A stretch of 64,000 bases of DNA from Rhizobium hidalgonense (GCF_002914525.1 NZ_LODW01000047.1:62001-126000), one strand, 5' to 3'; positions 1 through 9,809 are shown, counted from the stretch's first letter. Notes: generated from the sequence alone by a model not told the origin. Program-made: numbers and translations.

Positions 1-42
1 CGATGAAGGCGATATTCTTAAGATGGGTATTCTTGAAGCTGG

Positions 43-1002
43 TCATAAGTGACCCTCCGCTGAGCGGAGCGACACGCTGTCGGGTTTTTTTGATGCAATG
101 CCCACCTGCGGTGACTCGCGGATCGCAAAATCAGGTTTACCATCGTCGAGATCGCGCAGCAGTCCGGGCTGCGGTGCGCTGTCGGCATAGGCTAGCAGAA
201 CCGTCAGTCCACTGGGCCCAACATTGATGACGGCTCGATCCGCTTCGGCAAAGAATGCATCTCCAACACCGGCACGCAGCGATCCGATGGTTGCGTCACC
301 CGCAGTGACCAGGGCCCAGGTCTCTCGCTGCGCCTGCAATTCCCAATTTGCGTCTGGCGGAAGATCGATCCTTTCCAGGACGAAAAAATCGCAGGATACA
401 AGTTTCATCCGTTCGGCGGTAAGACACGTCGCGGCCTTATCTGGTTTCGCCGGCCCCAGATCGACCACGGCCACTGCCTGGTCTATGTGGAGCTCGCGCG
501 ACCGCCCGTAGTCGAAAAGGCGGAATGTCGTATCGCTTCTCTGCTGGATTTCGGCCATAACGAGACCGGGGCCGATTGCGTGGATGGTTCCGGCTGGAAT
601 GAAAAACACATCGCCAGCGGCCACTGTCTGCCATTTGACGAGGTCGGCAATCGATCCGTCCGCAATCGCGGCCCGCAACTGCGGCTGGGTCAGCATCCGC
701 TTCAACCCAATGGCGACCTGGGCGCTGTCTTCCGCCGACAGCACATACCATGCCTCGGTCTTGCCGTTGGCCATCCCCATAGAATGCGCGAAGGCGTCGT
801 CAGGGTGAACCTGAATCGACAATCTCTGCTTTGTGAAGAGCAATTTGAAAAGCAAGGCCGGATCAGGGGCGTGGGTCTCCGGGCGATCAAACCTGAGTTC
901 GCCGATTGCGGTTTCGCTGTTGCCGTACCGGCTCCAAGGTCTGAGATCGTGGCTGCCCCACGGTTTGGAAGATGTTCGCACGTCGGCGTGCTCGAATGTC
1001 AT
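43..1002 (-). CDS. manA: Mannose-6-phosphate isomerase, class I type
   Basis: This 319-residue protein should interconvert mannose 6-phosphate and fructose 6-phosphate in the cytoplasm. Visible family motifs are QVHPDD at residues 64-69, GKTEAWYV at 80-87, PAGTIHAIGPG at 135-145 and the EIQQ...TFRLFDYGR stretch at 150-166, which together carry the zinc ligands and active site. Length and order fit the short bacterial class I enzymes. The ATG follows a strong AGGAGG by five bases. It stands alone here; its promoter lies in the AT-rich stretch beyond 1003. A more distant phosphomannose-isomerase-like cupin is possible but less likely. Confidence 0.9.
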   Translation of the reverse strand: MTFEHADVRTSSKPWGSHDLRPWSRYGNSETAIGELRFDRPETHAPDPALLFKLLFTKQRLSIQVHPDDAFAHSMGMANGKTEAWYVLSAEDSAQVAIGLKRMLTQPQLRAAIADGSIADLVKWQTVAAGDVFFIPAGTIHAIGPGLVMAEIQQRSDTTFRLFDYGRSRELHIDQAVAVVDLGPAKPDKAATCLTAERMKLVSCDFFVLERIDLPPDANWELQAQRETWALVTAGDATIGSLRAGVGDAFFAEADRAVINVGPSGLTVLLAYADSAPQPGLLRDLDDGKPDFAIRESPQVGIASKKPDSVSLRSAEGHL

Positions 1003-1741
1003 GGAGGCCTCCTGGATCTTACCGCTAAGATCGGGATGACCTGAGATCGGAGTAGCCTTCCTCGAGGCGGCGGCGCCTCAAGGTCTAAGTAAACAAAAAT
1101 ATTTCCGCTTCGGAGATGGGTGAAGTTTGCGGAATGTCTCAATGATTATGATGATGATTTGAGATATATCGCGCTATTTCGCGTGCTTAGTTCACCACTC
1201 AACTCCGTATATGTACCTATTTCGGAATATTACAAGTTCTAATGTTCCCATCGCAAAAGGTTGGCGGTCTTTGCGGGGTGAAACGCATATCTCTCGCGGT
1301 TCATAGAGGGTGGCAATGGCCGCAACACTCCAATTGTGCCTGGAACTGAGGGCTCATTGTACGACATGATCAGTGATAGCAGTTCGTTTCGCGGGCGCTG
1401 CCTTTGAGGGCGAGAACCCTCGCCCCAACAGAGGACGATATGTCTTCCAATCCATCACTTCGATGCCGTTGATGTTGCGCTGATCAGGGATATCTTGAGA
1501 ACAGCTGGTTTCAGGGGTGTTGAAGCCGACGCGGTTCTGACGCGACACACATGGCCGCGCCTTCCAACATTCAGAGTTCCGATGTTGATTGTCGTTTCCA
1601 TTTGATCCGCATTTTCGCTTGGCCCTGATCCACGCTGCTACTCTCAAAGCCTTGAAACACATCATCAACCTACGCGAACTGCTGGGTCAGCGTAAAACGG
1701 CAATGTGGATCATTTCGTGCTGAAAACCAACAAGCAACAGC
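1003..1741. other. AT-rich stretch without a recognisable gene
   Basis: No convincing gene. The first 250 bases are AT-rich and would hold the promoter of the isomerase gene. The plus-strand reading around 1460-1600 weakly resembles the tail of a methyltransferase, but it has no proper start and is not called. Confidence 0.4.
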
Positions 1742-1846
1742 CGCGACAACCGCTACATCGGCCACTACCTCGCCTATCCAAAAGCCGGCAGCCAGCGGCG
1801 GCTATCGAAGATTTTCGCCGATTGGCTGACGTCGCAGGATTTCTGA
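1742..1846 (+). pseudogene. C-terminal remnant of a LysR-type regulator
   Basis: A 34-codon plus-strand reading ending in TGA encodes a tail containing YLAYPKAGSQRR and FADWL, the usual ending of GcvA-class LysR regulators. Nothing upstream in this frame supplies the rest of the roughly 300-residue protein, so this is the scar of a deleted gene. The match is by eye and short. Confidence 0.45.
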
Positions 1847-1956
1847 CAATATTTTTATCTCGCCGCGCTCGCTCAATTTGAACGGGCAATGCCACTTGAT
1901 CTAAAAGACGAAGGCCGGCAAGCGACGTCGATTGGCCATGCGGCCCTGGCCTCGTT

Positions 1957-2577
1957 TCAGTTAGTGTTCGGCTGCGGGATTGCCAGCCCATCCACCAGAG
2001 TGGCAATGGCTGCCTCCAGCGGCGCCGATCCGACTTTTTCTGGCACCAGAAGTCCATCGATCGCGAGCAGGGTGATGCCGTGAATAAGCGCCCATGCGGC
2101 GGTCGCCTGTCCCCTGACTGGCCGCTTGCGAATGGTGCCAGCAGCCTGACCGCGTCCGAGCATGTCAAGCACTACGTCGAATACAGCGAGCGCCCTTTGA
2201 TCGAGATGCATTCCTACGGCCCGCCCCTCCTCCGCGCTGAACATCAGGCGATATAGGGCCGGGTTATCGGTTCCGAACGCGACATATGCCAGAGAAATCG
2301 GAGTGATTTCCTCGAGCAGAGATCGGGGGGCTGCCGGTTTCGCCTTCACTAACGCCTCGCGTAGTCGATCGAACCCAATCATGGCGAGTTCTACCAGAAG
2401 AGCAGTCCTGTCCGGAAAGTGCTTGTAGGGCGCCGCGTGGCTGACGCCTGCCCGACGGGCGACTTCCCGCAGCGTGAACTGCCAGTCCTTCTCTGTCCGA
2501 AGCATGTCCAGAGCAGTTTCAATAATCGCACGGCGGAGATCACCGTGATGATAGGGGCGGTGGGGCGTAGCCTGCAT
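1957..2577 (-). CDS. TetR/AcrR family regulator
   Basis: This 206-residue protein has an N-terminal TetR helix-turn-helix at about residues 15-60 (FTLREVARRAGVSHAAPYKHF is the recognition region) and a helical ligand-binding half that resembles the WHG/TetR_C_13 class. It would repress a nearby promoter until a small molecule binds. It is divergent from the SDR gene at 2946, with a strong promoter-like sequence between them, so autoregulation and control of the downstream reductases is the simplest reading. The ligand is unknown. Confidence 0.85.
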   Translation of the reverse strand: MQATPHRPYHHGDLRRAIIETALDMLRTEKDWQFTLREVARRAGVSHAAPYKHFPDRTALLVELAMIGFDRLREALVKAKPAAPRSLLEEITPISLAYVAFGTDNPALYRLMFSAEEGRAVGMHLDQRALAVFDVVLDMLGRGQAAGTIRKRPVRGQATAAWALIHGITLLAIDGLLVPEKVGSAPLEAAIATLVDGLAIPQPNTN

Positions 2578-2605
2578 GGCACCTCGAAGTTTCTCTCAGA
2601 AACAT

Positions 2606-2636
2606 TGTTGACACTGGTAACTTTGTCGCCTATTTA
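2606..2636 (+). promoter_or_regulatory. Sigma70-like promoter with a possible TetR site
   Basis: TTGACA at 2608-2613, a 17-base spacer and TATTTA at 2631-2636 make a good housekeeping promoter. The -35 region lies in an imperfect 15-base palindrome starting GTTGACAC and ending GTAAC, a plausible operator for the divergent TetR gene. The first plus-strand gene starts 310 bases downstream, leaving a long leader in which I see nothing else. Confidence 0.45.
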
Positions 2637-2945
2637 ACGGCACATGTTTCTTCTGTCTACATCGGAGTGCACCAGGAACGCCATAGCAAAGAATCAGTGA
2701 CACGGATCAAATGGGTGCAGGTCTGCCAGCGGAATATTACGGCGTCGGGCTTCAGGCGACTGACCTAATGCCCAGGGCTTCCATGAGAAGGGAGGTGGAA
2801 TGTCCTCAAACTCTCCAACCCCCATATGAAACGCTGACGGAGCGAATCCGGAACCTCATGCTCTGGTGAAGGTCCGAACTCTGCGAACAAGCACGACGTC
2901 GTATCAGCGCCCACCGTAATCTCCACGCAATTGAAAGGATAATAA

Positions 2946-3779
2946 ATGCGAAATGTTGTTGACGCGGAAACGCAAACGTCCCTCGCAGGAAAATTGAATG
3001 GTGCCGCAACGAAGCGGGCCCTGATCACCGGCGCCTCCAGTGGCATGGGTCTCGAATATGCCGAACTCTTGGCAGCGCAGAAGGTAAACCTCGTGCTCGC
3101 CGCCCGGCGCAGGGAGCCGATGGAGAAGCTCGCCATAGAGCTTCGACAGAAATATGGTGTCGAGATCGTTGTCGAACCGATCGATCTTGCGGTTCCTGGC
3201 GCTGCCGCTCGCTTGAAGACCAGCCTGGACGAAAAATCGCTGCAGATCGATATTCTGGTGAACAATGCCGGGTATGGGTTGCATGGGGATTTTCTGGATA
3301 CCCCGCTGGAGCGCACGATCGATATGATACAGCTCAACATCACGGCGGTAACGGAACTGAGCTTTATCTTCGGGCAGGATATGGCAACCCGCGGGTCTGG
3401 ACAGATACTCCTCATTGCAAGCATTCTGTCATTCCAACCCGTTCCTGGGTTTGCCGCTTATGCAGCTACGAAGTCTTACGTGCTGTCGTTTGGAGAAGCT
3501 TTGCACGATGAACTCAGCCCTCGAGGGGTGACTGTCACCTGCCTTTGCCCAGGACACACGGAAACCGGATTCGATTCGGCCGCTAGCGCCCCTGTCTCGC
3601 GCATGCTGCGTATTCTGACGATGAAGCCCCGTCCTGTTGCCGAAAGCGGTCTCCGTGCGCTGTCACAAGGCAAGCCCTCCGTAGTTGCCGGATTCATGAA
3701 CAAGATCATTATATTTTCAAATCGCCTGACACCGCGTTCGATGCAGCGAGCCGTCATGAAAAGCGTTACGGGGGGATAG
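2946..3779 (+). CDS. Short-chain dehydrogenase/reductase
   Basis: This 277-residue NAD(P)-dependent oxidoreductase of the classical SDR type carries the cofactor motif TGASSGMG at residues 28-35, NNAG at 106-109 and the catalytic YAATK at 172-176, with a serine shortly before it. It begins at ATG after AAGGA. The substrate cannot be read from the sequence. It lies downstream of a TetR regulator and upstream of an NmrA-like reductase, and a decayed copy of its 5' end is found at 5142-5394. Confidence 0.88.
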   Translation: MRNVVDAETQTSLAGKLNGAATKRALITGASSGMGLEYAELLAAQKVNLVLAARRREPMEKLAIELRQKYGVEIVVEPIDLAVPGAAARLKTSLDEKSLQIDILVNNAGYGLHGDFLDTPLERTIDMIQLNITAVTELSFIFGQDMATRGSGQILLIASILSFQPVPGFAAYAATKSYVLSFGEALHDELSPRGVTVTCLCPGHTETGFDSAASAPVSRMLRILTMKPRPVAESGLRALSQGKPSVVAGFMNKIIIFSNRLTPRSMQRAVMKSVTGG

Positions 3780-4195
3780 TACTGCAGTCGGCCGGCGACC
3801 AACCGTCCGTTGCCCGTCTTTTGATCTTGGCGGCCGGTCTGCATTCGGGAAGGTCGACCTGTGGATGGCGACGGCGAACGCCGCCCGTACCACCATACCG
3901 TATCTGTGCCCCTTAATGTTCGGGCTCGAGATTTTTGTGCCAGTCCAAAGGTCGTGTCGAGCGGATGGACGCTGCTTCAAGCGTCTTGGTCAAACTTTTC
4001 CGCCCGCCATTCGGCAGCTGGTCGACCGCATTCTGAATGTCATGTTGCGCTAACACCGAGAGTTTCGGGCATGCTGGCTCTCTTCGCAGACCTATAGGGA
4101 CGACCGTGGAGTTAGCCTACAAAGCAGGCGGGCATATTTGAATTCAGCCGCGAATTTCCGGAATATCCCCCGTAGCGGCTTACAAGGAGTAAGAA
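3780..4195. other. Intergenic stretch between two reductase genes
   Basis: No supportable gene. A 62-codon plus-strand frame at 3865-4053 has no recognisable domain and no convincing ribosome binding site. The last bases hold the AAGGAG of the next gene. Confidence 0.4.
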
Positions 4196-5098
4196 ATGAC
4201 GAACCCAATCTTAGTCACCGGTGCTGCAGGCGCCGTCGGTTACGCCGTGTGCGATCAGTTGGTGAAACGCGGAGGTAAGGTAAGGGCAATGGTCCGCAAG
4301 GCCGACGAGCGATCAGCCAGGCTGGCGGAGCGGGGCGTTGAAATCGTAGTTGGCGACCTACTCGATCTGCATGCTGCGCATCGTGCGATTGAAGGCTGCG
4401 ACCGGGTCTACTTCGGAATGAGCGTATCGCCCTCGTACCTTGAGGCCACGATCAACGCGACCGCCGTCGCCCGACATCACAAGGTCGATGCATTCGTGAA
4501 CATCTCGCAGATGACGGTGTCGCAGATGGGTATCACGTCGACCACCGACAGCCCGCAGCAGAAGCTGCATTGGCTTGCGGAGCAGGCGCTGAACTGGTCC
4601 GGGTTACCCGTTGTGCATATCCGTCCGACAGCGTTCCTCGATACCTTCTTTCTTCGCTTGTCCATGCAGTCGATCCGTCAGCATCAGCAAATTCGCCTTC
4701 CCTTCAGGCATGGCAAGATATCGCCAATCGCAAGTGACGATGTCGCAAGGGTCATTGCGACGGTGCTGGAGGCACCGGCCGACCACATCGGCAAGATCTA
4801 TGAACTGACCGGTGCGCGATCGCAGGACATGATCGGCATTGCCGAGGAGTTCTCAAAGGCGCTTGGCCAAACGATCAGCTACGTCGACGTGCCTTGGGAG
4901 CCTTGGCGCAAAGCGCTGGAAGACAGCGGCATGGTGACCCCTCACATACTCGCTCACCTAGCCACGATGGCGCTTCTCATCCAGCAGAACCGTTATGATC
5001 GTCTAACGACGGACGTGGAGCTGATAGCCAAGAAACCGCCGCTCAGCATTTTGGAATTTGTCCAACAGCATGCCCAGGCATATCGCGCAGAAGCCTGA
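4196..5098 (+). CDS. NmrA-like NAD(P)-binding reductase
   Basis: This 300-residue atypical SDR begins with the Rossmann motif TGAAGAVG at residues 8-15 and lacks the YxxxK catalytic pair of classical SDRs, as in the NmrA/QorB group (quinone reductases and redox-sensing regulators). The start follows AAGGAG by six bases. A second gene of the same group lies at 49433, also beside an SDR, so this pairing occurs twice in the window. The substrate is unknown. Confidence 0.82.
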   Translation: MTNPILVTGAAGAVGYAVCDQLVKRGGKVRAMVRKADERSARLAERGVEIVVGDLLDLHAAHRAIEGCDRVYFGMSVSPSYLEATINATAVARHHKVDAFVNISQMTVSQMGITSTTDSPQQKLHWLAEQALNWSGLPVVHIRPTAFLDTFFLRLSMQSIRQHQQIRLPFRHGKISPIASDDVARVIATVLEAPADHIGKIYELTGARSQDMIGIAEEFSKALGQTISYVDVPWEPWRKALEDSGMVTPHILAHLATMALLIQQNRYDRLTTDVELIAKKPPLSILEFVQQHAQAYRAEA

Positions 5099-5141
5099 CG
5101 GCAATCGCGACATACGACCTGGTGAGTTGAAAGGAAAGCAA

Positions 5142-5394
5142 ATGCAAAAATGCAAGTGCTACCATGGCCGCAAAAGCGACCGCGTCCTTGGGAAAAAGGG
5201 TACTGATTAAAGGCGCATCAAGCGGCCTGGGACTAGAATTTGTCGAGCTGCTGGCGGCGCAGAAGGTCAATCTCATGCTCACAGCCAGGCGGCAGGAGCC
5301 AATGGAAAAGCTCGCCTCTGTCTTCGCCGGGCGCGATATCCATATTGAACCGATCGATCTTGCAGTGCTTGGCACAGGTCTAGGAGTGACATGA
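5142..5394 (+). pseudogene. Truncated, frameshifted SDR duplicate
   Basis: A partial second copy of the SDR gene at 2946. Shared parts are the ribosome binding region (TTGAAAGGA before AAATG), the Rossmann region (here IKGASSGLG, with the usual Thr replaced by Lys), AAQKVNL, EPMEKLA and EPIDLAV. The frame of the original ATG at 5142 shifts before the Rossmann motif, which is read from an ATG at 5164. The copy stops at about residue 76, before any catalytic residue. It is most likely non-functional. Confidence 0.7.
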
Positions 5395-5520
5395 TGTTCA
5401 AGCGCATTCTGGCGAATGGCGGAGCTCTGAGAGAAGCTCTCGATCACGTCGATGACCGGCGTGAAGATCATATATCCACCTGGACAGGGTTTCGCGCTTC
5501 TCCGCCCAAGGTAGCTTTAC

Positions 5521-5832
5521 TCACGCGGGCGATTTCAACACTGGGCCACGAGAATGCGTGGCGGAGCTGCGAAGGTGTTCTCGTACCATTGCGCGGAGCT
5601 CGGCGAATGTCCGAAACCCAATGTGCTGTGCAAGCCGATGGACGGTCGTTTGTGAAACGCTGCATCTGCGTGCAATCCCGGCAGCACTTCCGAAGGCAAT
5701 CATTTCCGGTTGTTCTAACATCAGCCTCGCGACCTGTTCGAGACCGTTGGGAAAGACGATCTGCCGCTTGGCGATAAGGTACTTCAGTTCCTGCAGCGTC
5801 GCGGGAGGACGGTGGTCTCTATCTTGTAGCAT
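5521..5832 (-). pseudogene. RpiR/MurR-type regulator, N-terminal fragment
   Basis: The 103 codons cover only the RpiR-type helix-turn-helix (LEQVARLMLEQPE then SAAGIARRCSVSQTTVHRLA); the sugar-phosphate-binding SIS domain that makes up the rest of the roughly 280-residue family is absent. It follows the dehydrogenase gene at 5976 in the same direction. RpiR regulators often accompany inositol genes, so this was probably the operon's former regulator, broken at about 5521. A small DNA-binding protein could still be made. Confidence 0.65.
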
Positions 5833-5920
5833 GGCGCCTCACCTTTCAAAGAGCCGTATTCCCGCAATCTCGGTGGCACTTTTGCCGCTACTAGGAGGTG
5901 GCAGGTCATCCTCCGTGCCT

Positions 5921-5965
5921 CGGGTGCGAACCGATAACGCGTGCAGCGCCATCGGTTCGCACCCG
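5921..5965. repeat. Perfect 15-bp inverted repeat (hairpin)
   Basis: CGGGTGCGAACCGAT at 5921-5935 is exactly repeated in inverse orientation at 5951-5965, around a 15-base loop. It sits just past the stop codon of the dehydrogenase gene and before the RpiR fragment. No T-run follows on either strand, so it is more likely an mRNA-stabilising hairpin or a palindromic repeat element than a standard terminator. Confidence 0.7.
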
Positions 5966-5975
5966 CTTCTTTCCA

Positions 5976-6968
5976 TCAATCGACCGCTACGGGTTTGCCG
6001 GTTTGCCAGCTCTTGGTTGCGGCTTCCGCGAGTTTCTGCGCTTGCAATCCGTCAAATCCGCTCGGCCGCGGCGACCGGTGGCCATTGTCGATCGCGTCGA
6101 TGAAGGCATTGATCTCGTTGGCGTAGGCCTGCGCATAGCGCTCAAGGAAGAAATATTGGACGGGATCGCCGCTGACACCGCTGGCGTTGGAAAGCTCGAC
6201 ACTGGTTGCTTGGATATTCCGCGCCGCCAGCATGCCGGCAGACCCATGGACTTCGATGCGTTGATCGTAGCCATAGGTTGCCCGGCGCGAATTGGTGATG
6301 ACAGCGATTCGACCCGACGTCGTCTGCATCTGTACCGCGGCAGTATCCACATCACCTTCGGCCCCGATCGCCTTGTCGACGAGAGACGCTCCAAGCGCGT
6401 TTACCACGACGAATTCCTCGCCCATGAGGAAGCGGGCCATATCGAAGTCGTGAATCATCATGTCACGGAACAGGCCGCCGGAGGATTTGACGTATTCGGC
6501 TGGCGGTGGAGCGGGATCACGGCTGGTGATGGTGACGATTTCGATGTCGCCGACATCGCCGCGACGCAGCCGCGCCTCCACGCTGGCAAAATTGGGATCG
6601 AACCGCCGATTGAAGCCGATCATCAGGGTGGAATTGTTCTTCTCGACAAGGTCTAGGCAGGAATTGATGCGTTCGACCGACAAGGATACCGGCTTTTCGC
6701 ACAGAATTGCTTTGCCGGCCTTCGAAGCCGCCTCGATGAGATCGGCATGACTTGATGTCGGCGTTGCTATCAGGATCGCATCCACTGCAGGAGACTTGAT
6801 GATATCCTCTGCGTCAGCGACCTCGGCGCCTGTCTGGGCAGCAAGCGCCTCTGCCGTGGCCCTGAAGGCGTCGGCCACATAAACGAGCTTTGCCTTCGGG
6901 TTCGCCGCGATGGTGGCGGCATGTACCTTGCCTATCCGGCCGGCGCCGATCACTCCAAACCTGATCAT
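5976..6968 (-). CDS. Inositol 2-dehydrogenase-like Gfo/Idh/MocA oxidoreductase
   Basis: This 330-residue NAD-dependent dehydrogenase should oxidise myo-inositol or a related cyclitol or sugar. It shows the Rossmann motif GAGRIG at residues 8-13, the EKP lysine at residue 92 and the catalytic Asp169/His173 pair in FRDMMIHDFD, all typical of IolG/Idh. I chose the ATG at 6968, preceded by GGAG, over an upstream ATG that adds 15 untypical residues. It is the fifth gene of the minus-strand transport operon, so its substrate is probably what the transporter brings in. Confidence 0.85.
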   Translation of the reverse strand: MIRFGVIGAGRIGKVHAATIAANPKAKLVYVADAFRATAEALAAQTGAEVADAEDIIKSPAVDAILIATPTSSHADLIEAASKAGKAILCEKPVSLSVERINSCLDLVEKNNSTLMIGFNRRFDPNFASVEARLRRGDVGDIEIVTITSRDPAPPPAEYVKSSGGLFRDMMIHDFDMARFLMGEEFVVVNALGASLVDKAIGAEGDVDTAAVQMQTTSGRIAVITNSRRATYGYDQRIEVHGSAGMLAARNIQATSVELSNASGVSGDPVQYFFLERYAQAYANEINAFIDAIDNGHRSPRPSGFDGLQAQKLAEAATKSWQTGKPVAVD

Positions 6969-7009
6969 CGATATTTCTCCGTATTTGTAAGCGTTAATTG
7001 TCGGATCAT

Positions 7010-7813
7010 TCAAACCGTGAGGGCATCGCGGAAGCGGTCGAGCGCTGCCTCATCGTCGCCGGAAGCCCAAGCTTCCATGCCGATGGCGCCGCGATAGCCC
7101 ATGTCCTTGAGCGCGCGTGCGATCATCTTATAATTGACCTCGCCGGTGCCTGGCTCGCAGCGGCCGGGCACATCGGCCACCTGGATTTCGCCGATCCAAG
7201 GCAGGCACTTGCGGCACAGCTCGATCAGGTTTCCCTCCCCAATCTGGGCATGGTAGAGATCGAGATTGAGGCGGACCCGCGGATGATTGACGCTTGAGAC
7301 GAGCGCCAGCGTGTCTTCGGCGCGCCCGAATGGCACGCCCGGATGATCGACCGGCAGATTGAGGTTTTCGAGGGTGAAGGTGACGCCTTCTTCTTCTGCC
7401 ATGTCGGCGACACGGCAGAGGGTGTCGCGCGCCTTTAACCACATGGCGCCGGTCACAACGTCGACCGGCTGGACCGGCAGACCTCCATCTCCCAGACCGG
7501 TGCCGTGCAGATTGAGCCTTTGCACGCCGAGCCGCTTACCGATCTGCGCCGTTTCGCGTGCTGTCTTGAGAAGTTCGGCAGCACCTTCGTCGTCCGTCAG
7601 ACGGCCGGAGAGATATCCGTTCATGATCGTGAAGGTCGCGCCCGTTGCTTCCAGCTTGTTCAGATCGTGATCCGGCCAATTCCATAGACCAACGCCAAAA
7701 CCCAGTTCCTTAAGGCGGGAGGCTCGCCACTCGATTGCCTTGTCGCGCCAGAGCATTTCCGCACAGGCAGCGAGCGAAAATGCTGGCAAGTCTTCTCGTG
7801 ATCGATCGTTCAT
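7010..7813 (-). CDS. TIM-barrel sugar isomerase/epimerase (Hyi/IolE-like)
   Basis: This 267-residue protein resembles the AP-endonuclease-2 fold isomerases such as hydroxypyruvate isomerase. The metal-binding glutamate in FTLENLN, the NLDLYHAQ segment and the late GAIGMEAW segment match the usual barrel-end ligands. It would isomerise or epimerise a keto-sugar or inositol derivative in the cytoplasm. It lies between the transporter ATPase and the dehydrogenase on the same strand, about 40 bases before the latter, which supports one catabolic pathway. The exact substrate is not readable. Confidence 0.78.
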   Translation of the reverse strand: MNDRSREDLPAFSLAACAEMLWRDKAIEWRASRLKELGFGVGLWNWPDHDLNKLEATGATFTIMNGYLSGRLTDDEGAAELLKTARETAQIGKRLGVQRLNLHGTGLGDGGLPVQPVDVVTGAMWLKARDTLCRVADMAEEEGVTFTLENLNLPVDHPGVPFGRAEDTLALVSSVNHPRVRLNLDLYHAQIGEGNLIELCRKCLPWIGEIQVADVPGRCEPGTGEVNYKMIARALKDMGYRGAIGMEAWASGDDEAALDRFRDALTV

Positions 7814-7890
7814 GATCGTGTTCCATCGTTATTGGGTGAATGAATGGCGTCGCTGCTCTGGTCGAGCACCGCCTGTGCTGTGATCGCAGG

Positions 7891-8685
7891 CTAGATCGTA
7901 CCGCCGAGTTCTTCGGACAACTGCTGCAACTCCTTGCCACCGGCCATGAGGTTCTGGAGTTCGTCCATCGCGATGTTCGCCTTTGCATAGGTGCCAAGCG
8001 TTTGGCCGCGGTTAAGGATGGTGAAACGGTCGGCCACCGCATAGGCGTGGCGGACATTGTGGGTAATAAAGATTACGCCCAATCCTTTCTGCCGGACCTG
8101 ATGGATGTATTTCAACACCATGGAGGTCTGCGCCACACCGAGTGCCGAGGTCGGTTCGTCCAGGATTAGGATCTTGGCACCGAAATAGACTGCTCGTGCG
8201 ATGGCTACGCACTGGCGTTCACCTCCGGACAGCGTGCCAACGGCCTGGTTGGGATCACGGATATCGATGCCGATCTTGCGCATTTCCTCGCGCGTGACAT
8301 TATTGCAGTGATCGAGGTCGATGTGGCGGAATGGGAAGACACCTCTGCGAGGTTCCCGCCCCATGAAGAAATTGCGGGTGATCGACATCAGGGGAATCAT
8401 CGCCAGATCCTGATAGACGGTCGCGATCCCTGCATCGAGGGCGTCCCGGGGGCTCCTGAAATCGACCGGCTTTCCCTCCACCCGGAACTCGCCGCCGCTC
8501 GGGCGGACAACGCCGGATAGCGTCTTGATCAGCGTGGATTTGCCTGCGCCATTGTCTCCCAGCAGGCAAAGCACCTCTCCGGCGGAGACTTGCATGGACA
8601 CGCCGTTCAATGCGATCACCGAACCGTAGTGCTTGACGATATCGGTCACTTCGATGACCGGAGTTCGAATGTTGAGATCAACCAT
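7891..8685 (-). CDS. Sugar ABC transporter ATPase, ribose class, single domain
   Basis: The 264-residue protein has Walker [10 protein letters not shown], signature LSGGERQ and Walker [13 protein letters not shown], so it is one complete nucleotide-binding domain. Ribose-class importers of the FrcA type use such single-domain subunits, unlike the double-domain RbsA. The ATG at 8685 begins two bases after the permease stop codon, so the genes are probably translationally coupled. A longer upstream reading in the same frame is only a shadow of the permease gene. Confidence 0.9.
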   Translation of the reverse strand: MVDLNIRTPVIEVTDIVKHYGSVIALNGVSMQVSAGEVLCLLGDNGAGKSTLIKTLSGVVRPSGGEFRVEGKPVDFRSPRDALDAGIATVYQDLAMIPLMSITRNFFMGREPRRGVFPFRHIDLDHCNNVTREEMRKIGIDIRDPNQAVGTLSGGERQCVAIARAVYFGAKILILDEPTSALGVAQTSMVLKYIHQVRQKGLGVIFITHNVRHAYAVADRFTILNRGQTLGTYAKANIAMDELQNLMAGGKELQQLSEELGGTI

Positions 8686-8687
8686 GA

Positions 8688-9809
8688 TCAGCGCTCCCCG
8701 GTAACCTTGCGGCGAATGAAATTGTTGAAGAGCACGGCCAGCAGCAGCATTGAGCCCAGGAACACCTGAAACCAGTCGGAGTCGAACTTGGTATAGGTCA
8801 GGCCGATCGAAACCGAGCCGAAGATGATCGCACCGAAGAAGGCGCCGATCGCCGAGCCGTAGCCGCCGGTGAGCAGACACCCGCCGATAACGGCCGCGAT
8901 GATGGCTTCGAATTCCTTCTGAAATCCGCGCCTGGCGTCGGTGGAGCCAGCATCGAGTACGGTTATGATCGCAACGAGCGCCGCCGCACATGCCGTCAGC
9001 GCAAAGAGGCCGGTTTTGACCCTGTGGACCGGAACGCCCGAGTTCCTCGCCGCATTGGGATCGCCGCCGGCGGCAAAGATCCAGTTGCCGGTGCGCGTAC
9101 GCAGTAAGATCCAGGTCGCAAGCAGGGCAAGGGCTACGAACCACAAGACGGAAACCGGAACGCCCGTGACCTTCGGCACGCCATTGGGGAACTTGTCGAT
9201 CAGATCATGATCCGCAAGCCATAGGAAGGCGCCCTTCAGGGCTTCGCCGGAGAAAATTCCAAGCAGCGGGCTGTCTTTGACATGGTCGCTAATGCCGCGG
9301 AGCTGTGTCGAGCCACCGGTCGCCCATTTCAGGCCAACAAGCGTCAGGCCGCGGAGAATAAAGAGGAAAGCCAGCGTCACGATAAAGGATGGCAGACGCG
9401 TATGGATCACGATCTGTCCGTTGATCGCGCCCATGAAGGCGGCGAAAAGCATCGTCATCACGATGGCGACCGACAATGGCTGACCAAAGTTCGTCAGGAT
9501 GACACCAAAGACCAGCCCAGCGAACGCGACCATGGAACCGATCGAGAGGTCGAACTCGCCGCCAATCATCAGGAGTGCGGCTGCGATAGCGAGAATCCCC
9601 AATTGGGAAGCCGGCGCCATAATCGTCATCACGCCCGAAAGCGAAAACATCGTGGGGTCTGCGGTGAGAAAGAAAAATACGATGACAAGCACCAGGCCGG
9701 CCACGGCTCCAAGCTCGGGCCGGCGCATCAGTTGCGTCAGAAAACCCACCTGCTTGATGCGCTCATCGGCTTTCGGCGCGACCGCCGCTTTCTGCTCAAG
9801 CGAAGCCAT
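8688..9809 (-). CDS. Sugar ABC transporter permease, ribose class
   Basis: A 373-residue integral membrane protein with about ten hydrophobic segments and the ribose-class pattern [17 protein letters not shown] near the N-terminal third, plus the cytoplasmic loop [14 protein letters not shown] that contacts the ATPase. It forms the inner-membrane channel with the ATPase encoded just downstream and receives substrate from the binding protein encoded upstream. FrcC/RbsC-like proteins are the closest family by eye. Confidence 0.9.
   Translation of the reverse strand: MASLEQKAAVAPKADERIKQVGFLTQLMRRPELGAVAGLVLVIVFFFLTADPTMFSLSGVMTIMAPASQLGILAIAAALLMIGGEFDLSIGSMVAFAGLVFGVILTNFGQPLSVAIVMTMLFAAFMGAINGQIVIHTRLPSFIVTLAFLFILRGLTLVGLKWATGGSTQLRGISDHVKDSPLLGIFSGEALKGAFLWLADHDLIDKFPNGVPKVTGVPVSVLWFVALALLATWILLRTRTGNWIFAAGGDPNAARNSGVPVHRVKTGLFALTACAAALVAIITVLDAGSTDARRGFQKEFEAIIAAVIGGCLLTGGYGSAIGAFFGAIIFGSVSIGLTYTKFDSDWFQVFLGSMLLLAVLFNNFIRRKVTGER

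Noticed and set aside
1354..1668. 104-codon minus-strand frame in the gene-poor start region
   Set aside because: No domain, odd composition and no ribosome binding site; part of the plus strand gives a weak methyltransferase-like tail instead.
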